In this document: one piece after another, positions 27,662 to 35,361 of the stretch
Layout of the letters: every line of letters starts with the position of its first letter
Position numbering within the stretch: position 1 is the first letter of the stretch
Assembly: GCA_017308255.1 (NCBI GenBank)
Contig: JAFKFN010000014.1
Location: forward strand, 38,040-102,039
From: Altererythrobacter sp.
GTDB lineage: Bacteria > Pseudomonadota > Alphaproteobacteria > Sphingomonadales > Sphingomonadaceae
Direction: 5' to 3'
Length of the DNA: 64,000 nt
Position numbers and translations under genes: made by a program
The notes under the pieces: generated by a model
Told to the model about the DNA's origin: nothing
What the model saw: only the letters and a program-made list of their open reading frames with translations
Databases searched by the model: none

Positions 27662-27822
27662 GGACCCCCTCCATAGGGGTCCACAGAAGTCCACCCGGAT
27701 TGACGTTTTTCCTCTGAAATCTGACGTTTAGCGGATCAGGTCGGCCACAGTCGTCCGCACGCCTCCACTCATGGCGTGGTTCTGATTCGTGGTCCCGGCA
27801 CCGGAAAAACGTGGTCTCGGAG

Positions 27823-29169
27823 ATGACAATGTTGAGCGACGCAAAAATCCGCGCAGCCAAGGCGCGCGACAAGGCATACAAGCTGACTGATAGCCATCGG
27901 CTCTACCTTCTGGTGAAGCCCAACGGCTCGAAGCTCTGGAAATGGAACTACGCCTACGACGGTAAGCAAAAGACGATGGCCTTCGGCATCTACCCGATGG
28001 TCAGCCTTGTGAACGCTCGTGCCAAGCGTGATGATGCCCGTGCCTTGCTCGATGAGGGGAAAGACCCGTCCGTGGTCAAGAAGCTGCGGATCGAAGCCAA
28101 TCTCGAAGCAGGTCGTAATACCTTCGAGCGCGTGGCGCGCGAGTGGCATGAGAACGCAAAAGCACAATGGGCAGCAATCCATGCCGACGATGTTCTGCGT
28201 AGCCTGGAACGGGACGTGTTTCCGCTGATCGGCGATCTGCCGATCTCGGAATTGACCGCTCCCAAAATCCTTGAGGCGCTGAAAAGCATTGAGGACCGGG
28301 GCGCGATTGAAACCGCCAAGCGGGTTCGGCAGCGTATCTCCGCCGTGTTCGTTCATGCCATCGCCAAGGGCATTGCCGAAAAAGACCCCGCCGAGAAGCT
28401 GGGCGCGGTATTGAAACCGCTCCGCAAAGGACGCCAACCGGCCATCACCGATCTTGGACGTTTGCGGCAGATGATAAACGATGCCGAAGAGGATTATGCT
28501 CGCCCAATCACCCGTCTTGCACTTCGGTTGCTGGCGTTGACGGCGGTGCGGCCTAACGAAATCCGGGGTGCGCGTTGGGAGGAGTTCGAGAACCTGAATG
28601 ACGCAGAGCCGCTATGGCGTATCCCGGCCGCCCGGATGAAAGGCGACGTTGAGCGCAAGAACGAGATCGGCGGCGATCATCTTGTTCCTCTGGCTCGCCA
28701 AAGCGTCGAAGTGCTGCGCGCGCTATGGCCTTTAACCGGCAGCGGCGCCTTGCTGTTCCCCAGCAATCGCCACGGTCATCGGCCTATGAGCGAGAACGCG
28801 ATCGGCTATCTGCTCAACCGGGCGGGCTATCATGGGCATCACGTTCCGCATGGATTTCGTGCGGCGTTCTCGACGATTATGAACGAGTGGGCGGAGCGGA
28901 ACGGCAAGAAGCATGACCGGCAAATCATCGACCTGATGCTGGCGCATGTTCCCAAGGAAAAGGTCGAAGGAGCATACAACCGGGCTGCCTATCTGGAACG
29001 GCGTCGCGAACTGGCCGTGATTTGGGCAGACAAGCTGATAGCAACCCTGCCGCCGCCAACCGTCCTTGTTCACCGGCCGGCAAAGAAAACCGGCGAGTTT
29101 TCGCGGCGGCGAGTTCCTGCTGAACTGCCAGATGATTTTCGCTTTCCGCAGGTTACGTTGGCAGGATGA
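27823..29169 (+). CDS. int: P4-type tyrosine integrase (448 aa)
   Basis: The N-terminal arm-binding DUF4102 domain (MLSDAKIRAAKARDKAYKL, then RLYLLVKPNGSKLWKW) is followed by the core-binding and catalytic domains. Catalytic residues lie in RPNEIRGARWEEF (Arg), HVPHGFRAAFSTIM (His-x-x-Arg) and AYNRAAYLERRREL (Tyr nucleophile). It is somewhat longer than the integrase at 7218 because of an extra insertion before the second arginine and a 40-residue tail rich in Arg and Pro. ATG 27823 or ATG 27829 is the start. It reads away from tRNA-Ser and should mobilise the metal island. Confidence 0.92.
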   Translation: MTMLSDAKIRAAKARDKAYKLTDSHRLYLLVKPNGSKLWKWNYAYDGKQKTMAFGIYPMVSLVNARAKRDDARALLDEGKDPSVVKKLRIEANLEAGRNTFERVAREWHENAKAQWAAIHADDVLRSLERDVFPLIGDLPISELTAPKILEALKSIEDRGAIETAKRVRQRISAVFVHAIAKGIAEKDPAEKLGAVLKPLRKGRQPAITDLGRLRQMINDAEEDYARPITRLALRLLALTAVRPNEIRGARWEEFENLNDAEPLWRIPAARMKGDVERKNEIGGDHLVPLARQSVEVLRALWPLTGSGALLFPSNRHGHRPMSENAIGYLLNRAGYHGHHVPHGFRAAFSTIMNEWAERNGKKHDRQIIDLMLAHVPKEKVEGAYNRAAYLERRRELAVIWADKLIATLPPPTVLVHRPAKKTGEFSRRRVPAELPDDFRFPQVTLAG

Positions 29170-29515
29170 AATTGCCGAAGCCCGTCAAATGTGAAGAAAA
29201 TCTGACAGGTTCTCGGTGATGCTGCTCACACTGTTCGTGCTGCCGACGCAACGCTCGCTGTGGCCGCCGCGAGACGACGGTGCCGGAAACCGGAGAGAAG
29301 GAGCTGCTAGCAAGGAACGATGCGGTCCAGCTGGGCTGACCGGCTGGATCGTCACCTTGCGGCAGGACGGAACGGCAGATGGGTAAAACGACGCCATCCA
29401 GGAGGGCGGCAACCACATCCTATGACTGATTGAGCCAGAAGACTTTAATTGCTGCGCATAGCGGACACGAAAGTGCTGGCGCCGGCGTTCGCAAGCAAGT
29501 TGCTCGACCCCGCAT
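29170..29515. other. Gene-free spacer between integrase and copB
   Basis: I find no convincing gene, RNA or repeat in these 346 bases. Short frames here lack ribosome sites and family resemblance. It separates the integrase (plus strand) from the end of the leftward copper operon and may hold remnants of earlier insertions. Confidence 0.5.
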
Positions 29516-30589
29516 CTAGAACCAGAAGCGAACACCGGTCACGAAACTGGTCGCGTGAACATCTTCGCCTGCAAGGCGGGCAAGCCGTGCGGTGCCCCCA
29601 GTCTTTTGAAGATAGGAAATACCGACATAGGGCGCGAACTGGCGACTGATCTCGTAACGCAGCCTGCCGCCCAGCTCGAAGTTGACCAATCCCGAACCGA
29701 TGTCGTTTTCCGGCACATTCTGCGCCGAGAAATTCAGTTCTACACTCGGTTGAAAGACGAGACGTTGTGTAATGCGCTGATCGTAATAGCCTTCGACCCG
29801 GCCGAGCAGATCGCCCTTTGTGGAGAGGAATAATGCGCCTTCCACCTCGAAGTATCCGGGAGCCAGCCCCTCGAAGCCGATGGTCGCATATGTGCGATCG
29901 GGACCGCGTCCAAAGTCCTGCCGGACACCGCCCTGAAGATTGAAATAAGGATCGATGGCATGGCTATAGAGCGCCTGGACCTCGGCCGTGTCGATGCCGC
30001 GCCCAAATTCGCCTTCGCCTTCGCTTTTGATCCACAGGCGATTGATGTCACCGCCATACCAGCCTTCGCCTTCCCAGCGGTATCCGTCGTGCCCCTTGTT
30101 GGCCTGGTATTCGAAGATGTTGAGCAGCAATTGGCTGAAGGTCGGCTCCTTCATCATGGCGGAACGGGCCTGCGCCATCTCCGCTGCCGGAAAATCGCGA
30201 TCGGCATAATGGTCAGTCGGGGCCGGCGGCGGCGGTGTATTGCCGACCGGCAACGCGGTTCCGACCATCTGCATGCCGGATGCGCCGCTCATGTTATGCC
30301 CGGAATGGTCCATGCCTTCCATGTCAGACATGTCCTCCATGGTTCGCGTATCTGCGCTCTGGGGCGCCGGTGACGCGGCAGTATCATGACTGAAATGATC
30401 CATGCCCGGCATGTCGTCCCGTGCCGGCACTGGCTGGTCAGCTTGTGGCGCGTCCTGTTTGGGCTTCTCAGGCTGTGACGATTGCGCGCCCGGCGTCTGC
30501 ATGCCGTGCATCGAATGATCCTGCGCGATGGCGGGCGTGGTCGCCATGAATGCCGTCATGCTGACGATCATCGGGAGATGCCGGATCAT
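29516..30589 (-). CDS. copB: Copper resistance protein CopB, outer membrane (357 aa)
   Basis: From ATG 30589 (ribosome site GGGAGG) there is a signal peptide ending about TPAIAQ. Next comes a Met/His-rich region of about 120 residues with repeated MDH, MEGMDHSGHNM and MPGMDH-like copper-binding units. The C-terminal CopB barrel domain has FSQLLLNIFEYQANKG, GWYGGDINRLWIKSEGE and a final FVTGVRFWF, an outer-membrane-type end with aromatic last residue. Its ATG overlaps the copA stop by four bases. CopB is thought to bind or export copper at the outer membrane together with CopA. Confidence 0.93.
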   Translation of the reverse strand: MIRHLPMIVSMTAFMATTPAIAQDHSMHGMQTPGAQSSQPEKPKQDAPQADQPVPARDDMPGMDHFSHDTAASPAPQSADTRTMEDMSDMEGMDHSGHNMSGASGMQMVGTALPVGNTPPPPAPTDHYADRDFPAAEMAQARSAMMKEPTFSQLLLNIFEYQANKGHDGYRWEGEGWYGGDINRLWIKSEGEGEFGRGIDTAEVQALYSHAIDPYFNLQGGVRQDFGRGPDRTYATIGFEGLAPGYFEVEGALFLSTKGDLLGRVEGYYDQRITQRLVFQPSVELNFSAQNVPENDIGSGLVNFELGGRLRYEISRQFAPYVGISYLQKTGGTARLARLAGEDVHATSFVTGVRFWF

Positions 30590-32502
30590 TGCACGCCTCC
30601 CCGCGGGCGGACGCTTACGATACGCATCATACCCGCGTGCATGTGGTAGAGCAGGTGACAGTGGAAGGCCCAATCGCCGACCGCATTGGCGGTGAAATCC
30701 CAACTCACCTTGCCGCCGGGCTGGACAATGACCGTATGTTTCCTGGGCGAGTGATCGCCATGGCCGGTGACCAACTCGAAAAAGTGGCCGTGAATGTGGA
30801 TCGGATGACCCATCATCGTGTCGTTGATGAGATTGACGCGCACCCGCTCGCCCTCGGTAAAGGGGATCGGCTCATGCACATCGGACATCTTCTTTCCGTC
30901 GAACGACCACATGAAGCGCTCCATGTTGCCGGTGAGATGGATGTCGATGCTGCGGCTGGGTGCCCGGACGTCGGGGTTTCTCTCCAGCGCCATGAGATCG
31001 CGATAGACCAGCACCTTGTGGCCGACATCTTCCAGCCCCTGGCCCGGCTCACCTGTGCGATCGACAGGCATCGGGGATATGGTCTGAACGCCGGGGTTGC
31101 GATCGACTTGTGGCGCGGCCGAGAAGTCGCGCATATTCATTGCGCCCATCTCATGCCCGCCAGCGCCATGGTCCATGCCCGCCATGCCGCCGGCCATGCC
31201 AGAATGGTCCATTCCGGCCATGGACGAGTGATCCATCCCCGACATCGCACCGTGATCCATGGCGGAGGGCGCGGCGGCGATAACCGCAGCACTGAGGCGT
31301 CCCGAAGCGTTCTGCTCGGCGCTCGGGTCAACGCCACGCGCGCCGCCGCCAGTCATGTCCATGCTTTCCATGCCAGGCATGGAGGACATATCCATGCCCA
31401 TATCCTTCATGGTTGCCACCGGCCGGGGGCGCAGCGGCGGCACTTCGGCGGTCATGCCAACGCGCGGAGCCAGCGTGGCGCGCGCCATGCCCGAGCGGTC
31501 GATCGCCTCGCCCACGATCGTAAACGCCTTGTCTTCGGCCGGCGTGACGATGACATCGTAGGTTTCGGCAACCCCAATCTGGAACTCGTCGACCTCCACG
31601 GGCATGACATTCTGCCCATCGGCCTGCACGATGGAGAGCTTCAGGCCGGGAATGCGGCAGTTAAAGGTGGTCATCGCCGAAGCGTTGATGAAACGCAGAC
31701 GAACCCGCTCGCCCGGCGTGAACAGCGCGGTCCAGTTGTCGAAGGGGCCATGGCCGTTGACGAGATAGGTATAGGTCGATCCAGTCACATCAGAGATGTC
31801 GGTGGGGTCCATCCGCATCTGGCCCCAATCGAGGCGTTCATTGAGCGCCTGATCGCGTCCCGAAAACAGCCCCGCCAGGGTCTGCCGCTGAAAGTTGAAA
31901 TGGCCGGGGTCGACCTTGAGACGACGAAAAATCGCTTCGGGGCTGAGCGGGCTATGATCGGCCAGCACGATCACATGCTCGCGGTTATAGGCAATCGGAT
32001 CGGTCCCGGCCGGGTCGATGATGATGGGCCCGTAATGCCCTTCCTGTTCCTGAAGACCCGAATGGCTGTGATACCAATAGGTGCCGCTCTGCATGACAGG
32101 GAAGTCATAGAGATAGTTCGATCCCGGCTTGATGCCGGGGAATGAAACGCCCGGCACGCCGTCGTCCTTCGCTGGCACGAGCAATCCGTGCCAGTGGATT
32201 GAGCTGTCCTGTTCGAGCTGGTTGACGACGTTGAGCCGAACCCGCTGCCCTTCGCGGAGACGCAGCAGTGGCGCTGGCACCGTTCCGTTGATCCCGATGG
32301 CGCGGAACGGGCGACCATCGATCGTCATCGACTGACGAGCTATAGTGAGCGTGATGTCTTCGCCGGAGAGCGTGGGAAGCGTTGGGCGCAGCCCCTCGGA
32401 GGCAGTCTGTGCCCAAGCAGGAAACCATTGCGCCAGTGCCAGGCTGCCGCTGGCGACTGCGGCGCCACGCATGAACTGACGGCGGTCCAGAATTGTATTC
32501 AT
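30586..32502 (-). CDS. copA: Copper resistance multicopper oxidase CopA (638 aa)
   Basis: A twin-arginine signal (DRRQFMRGAAVASGSLALA) directs the protein to the periplasm. Multicopper-oxidase sites are HWHG, HSHSG, HIHGHFFEL and HCHLLYHMHAGMM. A central Met-rich insert (about residues 370-460) carries many MDHS, MAGMDH and MGMDMSSM units that should bind Cu(I). This is the PcoA/CopA type that oxidises Cu(I). It is followed by copB with a four-base overlap and preceded by a promoter-like motif shared with the sigma operon and copC. Confidence 0.95.
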   Translation of the reverse strand: MNTILDRRQFMRGAAVASGSLALAQWFPAWAQTASEGLRPTLPTLSGEDITLTIARQSMTIDGRPFRAIGINGTVPAPLLRLREGQRVRLNVVNQLEQDSSIHWHGLLVPAKDDGVPGVSFPGIKPGSNYLYDFPVMQSGTYWYHSHSGLQEQEGHYGPIIIDPAGTDPIAYNREHVIVLADHSPLSPEAIFRRLKVDPGHFNFQRQTLAGLFSGRDQALNERLDWGQMRMDPTDISDVTGSTYTYLVNGHGPFDNWTALFTPGERVRLRFINASAMTTFNCRIPGLKLSIVQADGQNVMPVEVDEFQIGVAETYDVIVTPAEDKAFTIVGEAIDRSGMARATLAPRVGMTAEVPPLRPRPVATMKDMGMDMSSMPGMESMDMTGGGARGVDPSAEQNASGRLSAAVIAAAPSAMDHGAMSGMDHSSMAGMDHSGMAGGMAGMDHGAGGHEMGAMNMRDFSAAPQVDRNPGVQTISPMPVDRTGEPGQGLEDVGHKVLVYRDLMALERNPDVRAPSRSIDIHLTGNMERFMWSFDGKKMSDVHEPIPFTEGERVRVNLINDTMMGHPIHIHGHFFELVTGHGDHSPRKHTVIVQPGGKVSWDFTANAVGDWAFHCHLLYHMHAGMMRIVSVRPRGGVQ

Positions 32503-32541
32503 TGATGGCGGCTCTACTTAAATTCGAGGGGGTTATTTCGA

Positions 32542-32568
32542 ATACGCAGCGAGACCGCCGCCCCCTCA
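32542..32568 (-). promoter_or_regulatory. Candidate ECF-sigma promoter of copAB
   Basis: On the minus strand TGAGGGGGC (32560-32568) is followed after ten bases by CTGCGTAT (32542-32549). The same elements in identical spacing lie before cnrY and copC. The TGA of the upstream element is itself the stop codon of the sigma gene. About 40 bases separate the -10-like element from the copA start. Confidence 0.6.
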
Positions 32569-33132
32569 GATTTCTTTCAAAATTTCCGCGAGGCGCGTCC
32601 TGGCGCGGTAAAGCCGGGTCTCGATGGCCTTTTGACTGATGCCCAGGATTTCGGCCGTCTCCGCTTCCGATCGCTCTTCTATCGTCCGCAGGATCAAGAC
32701 CTCCTTGAGCGTGGCCGGCAACGTAGCAATCGCTTCCATTGTGCGCGCAAGTTCTGCTTTCGCACCGATTGCGTGATCGGGCCACGGCGTTTCATCCGCG
32801 ACATCGTGCGCTTCCCCGATCGGCAGCGCGAAAGCAAACATCCTTCTAACGGCGCGACGCCGGTGCCAGTCACGGCATTTGTTTATCACAATGCGCGAAA
32901 GCCAGGCACGGAAGGAGCGCGCGGTGTCGTAACGGCGCAATGCTGCAAAGGCGGCAACGAAGCTCGCTTGAGCGAGATCTACAGCCTCGTCCGCGTCCCG
33001 CACATGACTATATGCGAGGCGATAAACCCAGGACTGATGCCGTCGCACCAACTCGGCAAACGCTGCTTGCCGGCCCGCCAACGCCAGAGCTGCAAGCTCC
33101 CCGTCCGAGCAGCCGGGGAATGCAAGGGTCAC
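32566..33132 (-). CDS. cnrH: ECF RNA polymerase sigma factor, CnrH-like (188 aa)
   Basis: Region 2 is seen as FAELVRRHQSWVYRLAYSHV and DEAVDLAQASFVAAF. Region 4 is seen as LPATLKEVLILRTIEERSEA and ISQKAIETRLYRARTRL with its helix-turn-helix. It lacks other domains, as expected for an ECF factor. It is the last gene of a three-gene operon with a CnrX-like sensor and a CnrY-like anti-sigma factor, each overlapping by four bases. It ends 64 bases before copAB. The inferred role is to turn on copper resistance when the membrane complex releases it. Confidence 0.88.
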   Translation of the reverse strand: MTLAFPGCSDGELAALALAGRQAAFAELVRRHQSWVYRLAYSHVRDADEAVDLAQASFVAAFAALRRYDTARSFRAWLSRIVINKCRDWHRRRAVRRMFAFALPIGEAHDVADETPWPDHAIGAKAELARTMEAIATLPATLKEVLILRTIEERSEAETAEILGISQKAIETRLYRARTRLAEILKEI

Positions 33133-33572
33133 TGCTTCTTTGCCGTGAGCGCTTTCACGACTGCGGCGTCGAACCTCGACGTCTGATCGGGCCTGAGAAC
33201 GGCGCGCATCGCAAAGATGTGCTGCAACGTCTCTTTCTGCAATTCGCCCATAGACTGGTGCGAACGATCGACGGCGGCGGCGACCTTCGGGCCATAGCCA
33301 TGCTCGGCCTCGATCGCCTCGGCCAACCGCGCATTATCCGCGCGCAACTGGGACTCCAGCGCCTGTCGGCGAATGGCATAGTTATTCTCAATGACGTCGA
33401 GACGGGCGCGTTGCGCGTCATCGAGCTTCAGATCGCGATGCAACAGCTCATGGAGTTCCGTCTCAACGGGACGGTCAGGCACCACGAAAACACGGCCGAT
33501 CACCACCCCCGCGATTGCCACAGCGAAAGTCAGCAGGACCAGCAGAACGAGGCGGCGGCGGTTGTGCATCAT
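33129..33572 (-). CDS. cnrX: Periplasmic metal sensor, CnrX-like (147 aa)
   Basis: An N-terminal membrane anchor (about residues 8-30) leads to a helical periplasmic domain of the metal-resist type. HELLH (His41, His45), Glu62 in LDVIENNY, and His118 with Met122 in LQHIFAM match in spacing the nickel/cobalt ligands of CnrX (His42, His46, Glu63, His119, Met123) with a one-residue offset. It overlaps both the anti-sigma and sigma genes by four bases. It should signal metal to the anti-sigma factor. Which metal it senses here is open: the ligands suggest Co/Ni, the neighbours suggest copper. Confidence 0.85.
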   Translation of the reverse strand: MMHNRRRLVLLVLLTFAVAIAGVVIGRVFVVPDRPVETELHELLHRDLKLDDAQRARLDVIENNYAIRRQALESQLRADNARLAEAIEAEHGYGPKVAAAVDRSHQSMGELQKETLQHIFAMRAVLRPDQTSRFDAAVVKALTAKKQ

Positions 33573-33847
33573 TGCGCTCCGAGCAAGGTCGAAGGCGCGA
33601 GCGCCTGATTGGCATCGAACGGCGAGATCGGAGTGGCATCAGCCGGTGATGCAGGAACGGCAGCGCCGGCAATCCCGACGACCAACGCCATTACCGAAGC
33701 AAGGCCAAAAGCCGTCGCGCCGAGACTTGGCGCCGTTTGGATACCGGCGATCTCCGCCATCACCCTCGCGTCGAGACCATCAAGCCGGGAATCGAGCGGC
33801 GCATCGCGCAATCGGGCGAGCAATGTTTCGACGTCAGTCACTTTCAT
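33569..33847 (-). CDS. cnrY: Membrane anti-sigma factor, CnrY-like (92 aa)
   Basis: The small protein has a cytosolic N-terminal part of about 40 residues (MKVTDVETLLARLRDAPLD) that would hold the sigma factor. One transmembrane helix follows (LGATAFGLASVMALVVGIAG) and then a short periplasmic tail. This is the layout of CnrY. ATG 33847 has an ACGGAGA ribosome site. Overall sequence similarity is too low to prove homology by eye; the call rests on size, topology and the cnrYXH order with overlapping ends. Confidence 0.75.
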   Translation of the reverse strand: MKVTDVETLLARLRDAPLDSRLDGLDARVMAEIAGIQTAPSLGATAFGLASVMALVVGIAGAAVPASPADATPISPFDANQALAPSTLLGAQ

Positions 33848-33867
33848 TCTCCGTCTTCATCTCAAGA

Positions 33868-33894
33868 CTACGCAGCGCCATGGAATAGCCCTCA
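33868..33894 (-). promoter_or_regulatory. Candidate autoregulated promoter of the cnrYXH-like operon
   Basis: On the minus strand TGAGGG (33889-33894) and CTGCGTAG (33868-33875) stand in the same spacing as the elements before copA and copC. The predicted start of transcription would leave a leader of about 15 bases before cnrY. The upstream element is less G-rich than in the other two copies. Confidence 0.5.
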
Positions 33895-33916
33895 TCCACT
33901 GACGTGTGAAAATTTT

Positions 33917-33943
33917 TGAGGGGGCAGCTCTTCGACTGCGTAT
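33917..33943 (+). promoter_or_regulatory. Candidate ECF-sigma promoter of copCD
   Basis: TGAGGGGGC (33917-33925) is followed after ten bases by CTGCGTAT (33936-33943), matching the copA motif at both boxes with the same spacing. The copC ribosome site (AAAGGAG, 33961) and ATG (33976) follow at a suitable distance. It is divergent from the cnrYXH-like promoter. Confidence 0.6.
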
Positions 33944-33975
33944 CCCATCATACCTACCGTAAAGGAGTCCGTTTC

Positions 33976-34359
33976 ATGCCTTCTCTTCGTGGTCTTTCCA
34001 TCGCCGCGATCGCCGCGGGCGCGCTGTTCGCCTCGCCAGCGCTCGCTCACCCCAAGCTCGTGTCTACAACGCCTGCGGCCGACGCCAGCGTCGAAACTCC
34101 CTCCCGGATCACGCTGACCTTTAGCGAGCAGTTGATGCCGAGGTTGTCTGGCGTCGAGGTCATCATGACCGGAATGCCGGGTATGCCCAATCACCGCATG
34201 GCGGTCACCGGGTTTCAGACATCAACCGGCGCGGACGGGAAAACGCTGATCGTCGCACTCCCGCGGCCGCTTACGACGGGCAGCTATCAGGTTACCTGGC
34301 ACGCGGTGTCGGCCGACACACACCGCATCGAAGGCAATTTCGCTTTTGCGGTGAAGTGA
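33976..34359 (+). CDS. copC: Copper resistance protein CopC (127 aa)
   Basis: A signal peptide (cleavage about after SPALA) exposes an N-terminal His (HPKLVSTTPAADA), the usual Cu(II)-binding start of CopC. The beta-sandwich domain shows RITLTFSEQLMP and YQVTWHAVSADTHRIEGNFAF, including the C-terminal Asp-x-His copper ligands. An AAAGGAG ribosome site is present. It is followed four bases later by copD and is likely expressed from the motif at 33917. Confidence 0.94.
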   Translation: MPSLRGLSIAAIAAGALFASPALAHPKLVSTTPAADASVETPSRITLTFSEQLMPRLSGVEVIMTGMPGMPNHRMAVTGFQTSTGADGKTLIVALPRPLTTGSYQVTWHAVSADTHRIEGNFAFAVK

Positions 34360-34363
34360 AGCC

Positions 34364-35293
34364 GTGACGGACATTGCGATCATCGCGATCCGCTGGGCGC
34401 TCTACATCGATCTGGGCCTGCTTTTCGGGCTGCCCTTGTTTGCCCTCTACACCTTAGGGGGAGACCGGATTGAGCGTGGATATCTGCCCATCGCCGCGAT
34501 GATCGCTATCCTTGCGCTGATCGGCGCGGTCCTGTCCGTTGTCGGTTTTGCGATTCAGGCTGCTTCGATGGCGGGTCTGCCGCTCCTGCACCCTGACTTT
34601 GCGCTATTGCGCGATCTTCTTGGAGGGACGGCGCTCGGCACGGCCTTGCAGGTCCGGCTCGCTGCGTTGCTGGTCCTGCTGCTGTGTGCAGCACTATATG
34701 ACCGGGCACCAAGGGCGGTCACGATCACGGCCGGAGTGGCCGGCGCGCTGGCGTTGGGCACTCTGGCATGGTCGGGCCATGGAGCAGCGGGCGAGGGAAA
34801 CGCTGGCTGGGTGCAGCTTGCCGCCGACCTTGTGCATTTGTTGGCTGCTGGAGCCTGGTTAAGTGCGATCGCCGCGTTTTTCACGCTTGTCGCCGGCAAG
34901 GCCGTGACGGCGGATATACAGCGCGTGCGGATCGCGGCCCTATGCCTGCGCGGCTTCGCGATCACCGGCACGGTGCTCGTCGGCTTGCTCCTCGTAACGG
35001 GAATTGGCAACGGCATCTTCCTGATCGGGCCTGCTCATATCGCCTCGCTTTGGCAGTCGACCTATGGTCTGCTTCTCCTTCTAAAACTGGCGTTGTTCGC
35101 GGCGATGCTCGGGCTTGCCGCGCTGAATCGGTATCGTCTGACGCCGGCCCTCAGCCTCGCGATCGAACAGCGCGATACCAGGCTCGCGCTCCAGGTTCTT
35201 CGTCGAAGTCTGCTGATTGAGGGAGGCCTCGCAGTGATCATCTTCGGTCTCGTGGCATGGCTGGGCACGCTGGCGCCGCCGATATCGAGCTGA
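34364..35293 (+). CDS. copD: Copper resistance membrane protein CopD (309 aa)
   Basis: The protein starts at GTG 34364 (MTDIAIIAIRWALYIDLGL) and has about eight transmembrane segments with conserved histidines (SGHGAAGEG, DLVHLLAAGAWLSAI). It fits the CopD/YebZ family that works with CopC in copper uptake or homeostasis across the inner membrane. It is in one operon with copC. Confidence 0.9.
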   Translation: MTDIAIIAIRWALYIDLGLLFGLPLFALYTLGGDRIERGYLPIAAMIAILALIGAVLSVVGFAIQAASMAGLPLLHPDFALLRDLLGGTALGTALQVRLAALLVLLLCAALYDRAPRAVTITAGVAGALALGTLAWSGHGAAGEGNAGWVQLAADLVHLLAAGAWLSAIAAFFTLVAGKAVTADIQRVRIAALCLRGFAITGTVLVGLLLVTGIGNGIFLIGPAHIASLWQSTYGLLLLLKLALFAAMLGLAALNRYRLTPALSLAIEQRDTRLALQVLRRSLLIEGGLAVIIFGLVAWLGTLAPPISS

Positions 35294-35305
35294 GGAGATT
35301 AGCTA

Positions 35306-35336
35306 TTGACCCTGACATGATGTCAACCCTTACATC
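35306..35336 (+). promoter_or_regulatory. CueR/MerR-type promoter-operator of the copper ATPase gene
   Basis: A -35 box TTGACC (35306-35311) and a -10-like TACATC (35331-35336) are separated by exactly 19 bases. This is the long spacer of promoters activated by MerR-family proteins. A dyad TGACATGATGTCA (35313-35325) sits within the spacer. The cueR-like gene 2.4 kb downstream, in the same operon, is the natural regulator. Confidence 0.75.
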
Positions 35337-35361
35337 GGGAGGCGTCGAAAGGAATTAAGCG

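Noticed and set aside
27662-27682. Rho-independent terminator after tRNA-Ser
   Set aside because: The hairpin is real (seven pairs) but no T-run follows closely, and the site is the likely island junction, so its role is unclear.
30589-32145. 518-residue open frame on the plus strand
   Set aside because: It is the antisense of the copA oxidase; its His-rich look comes from the reverse complement of Met-rich repeats.
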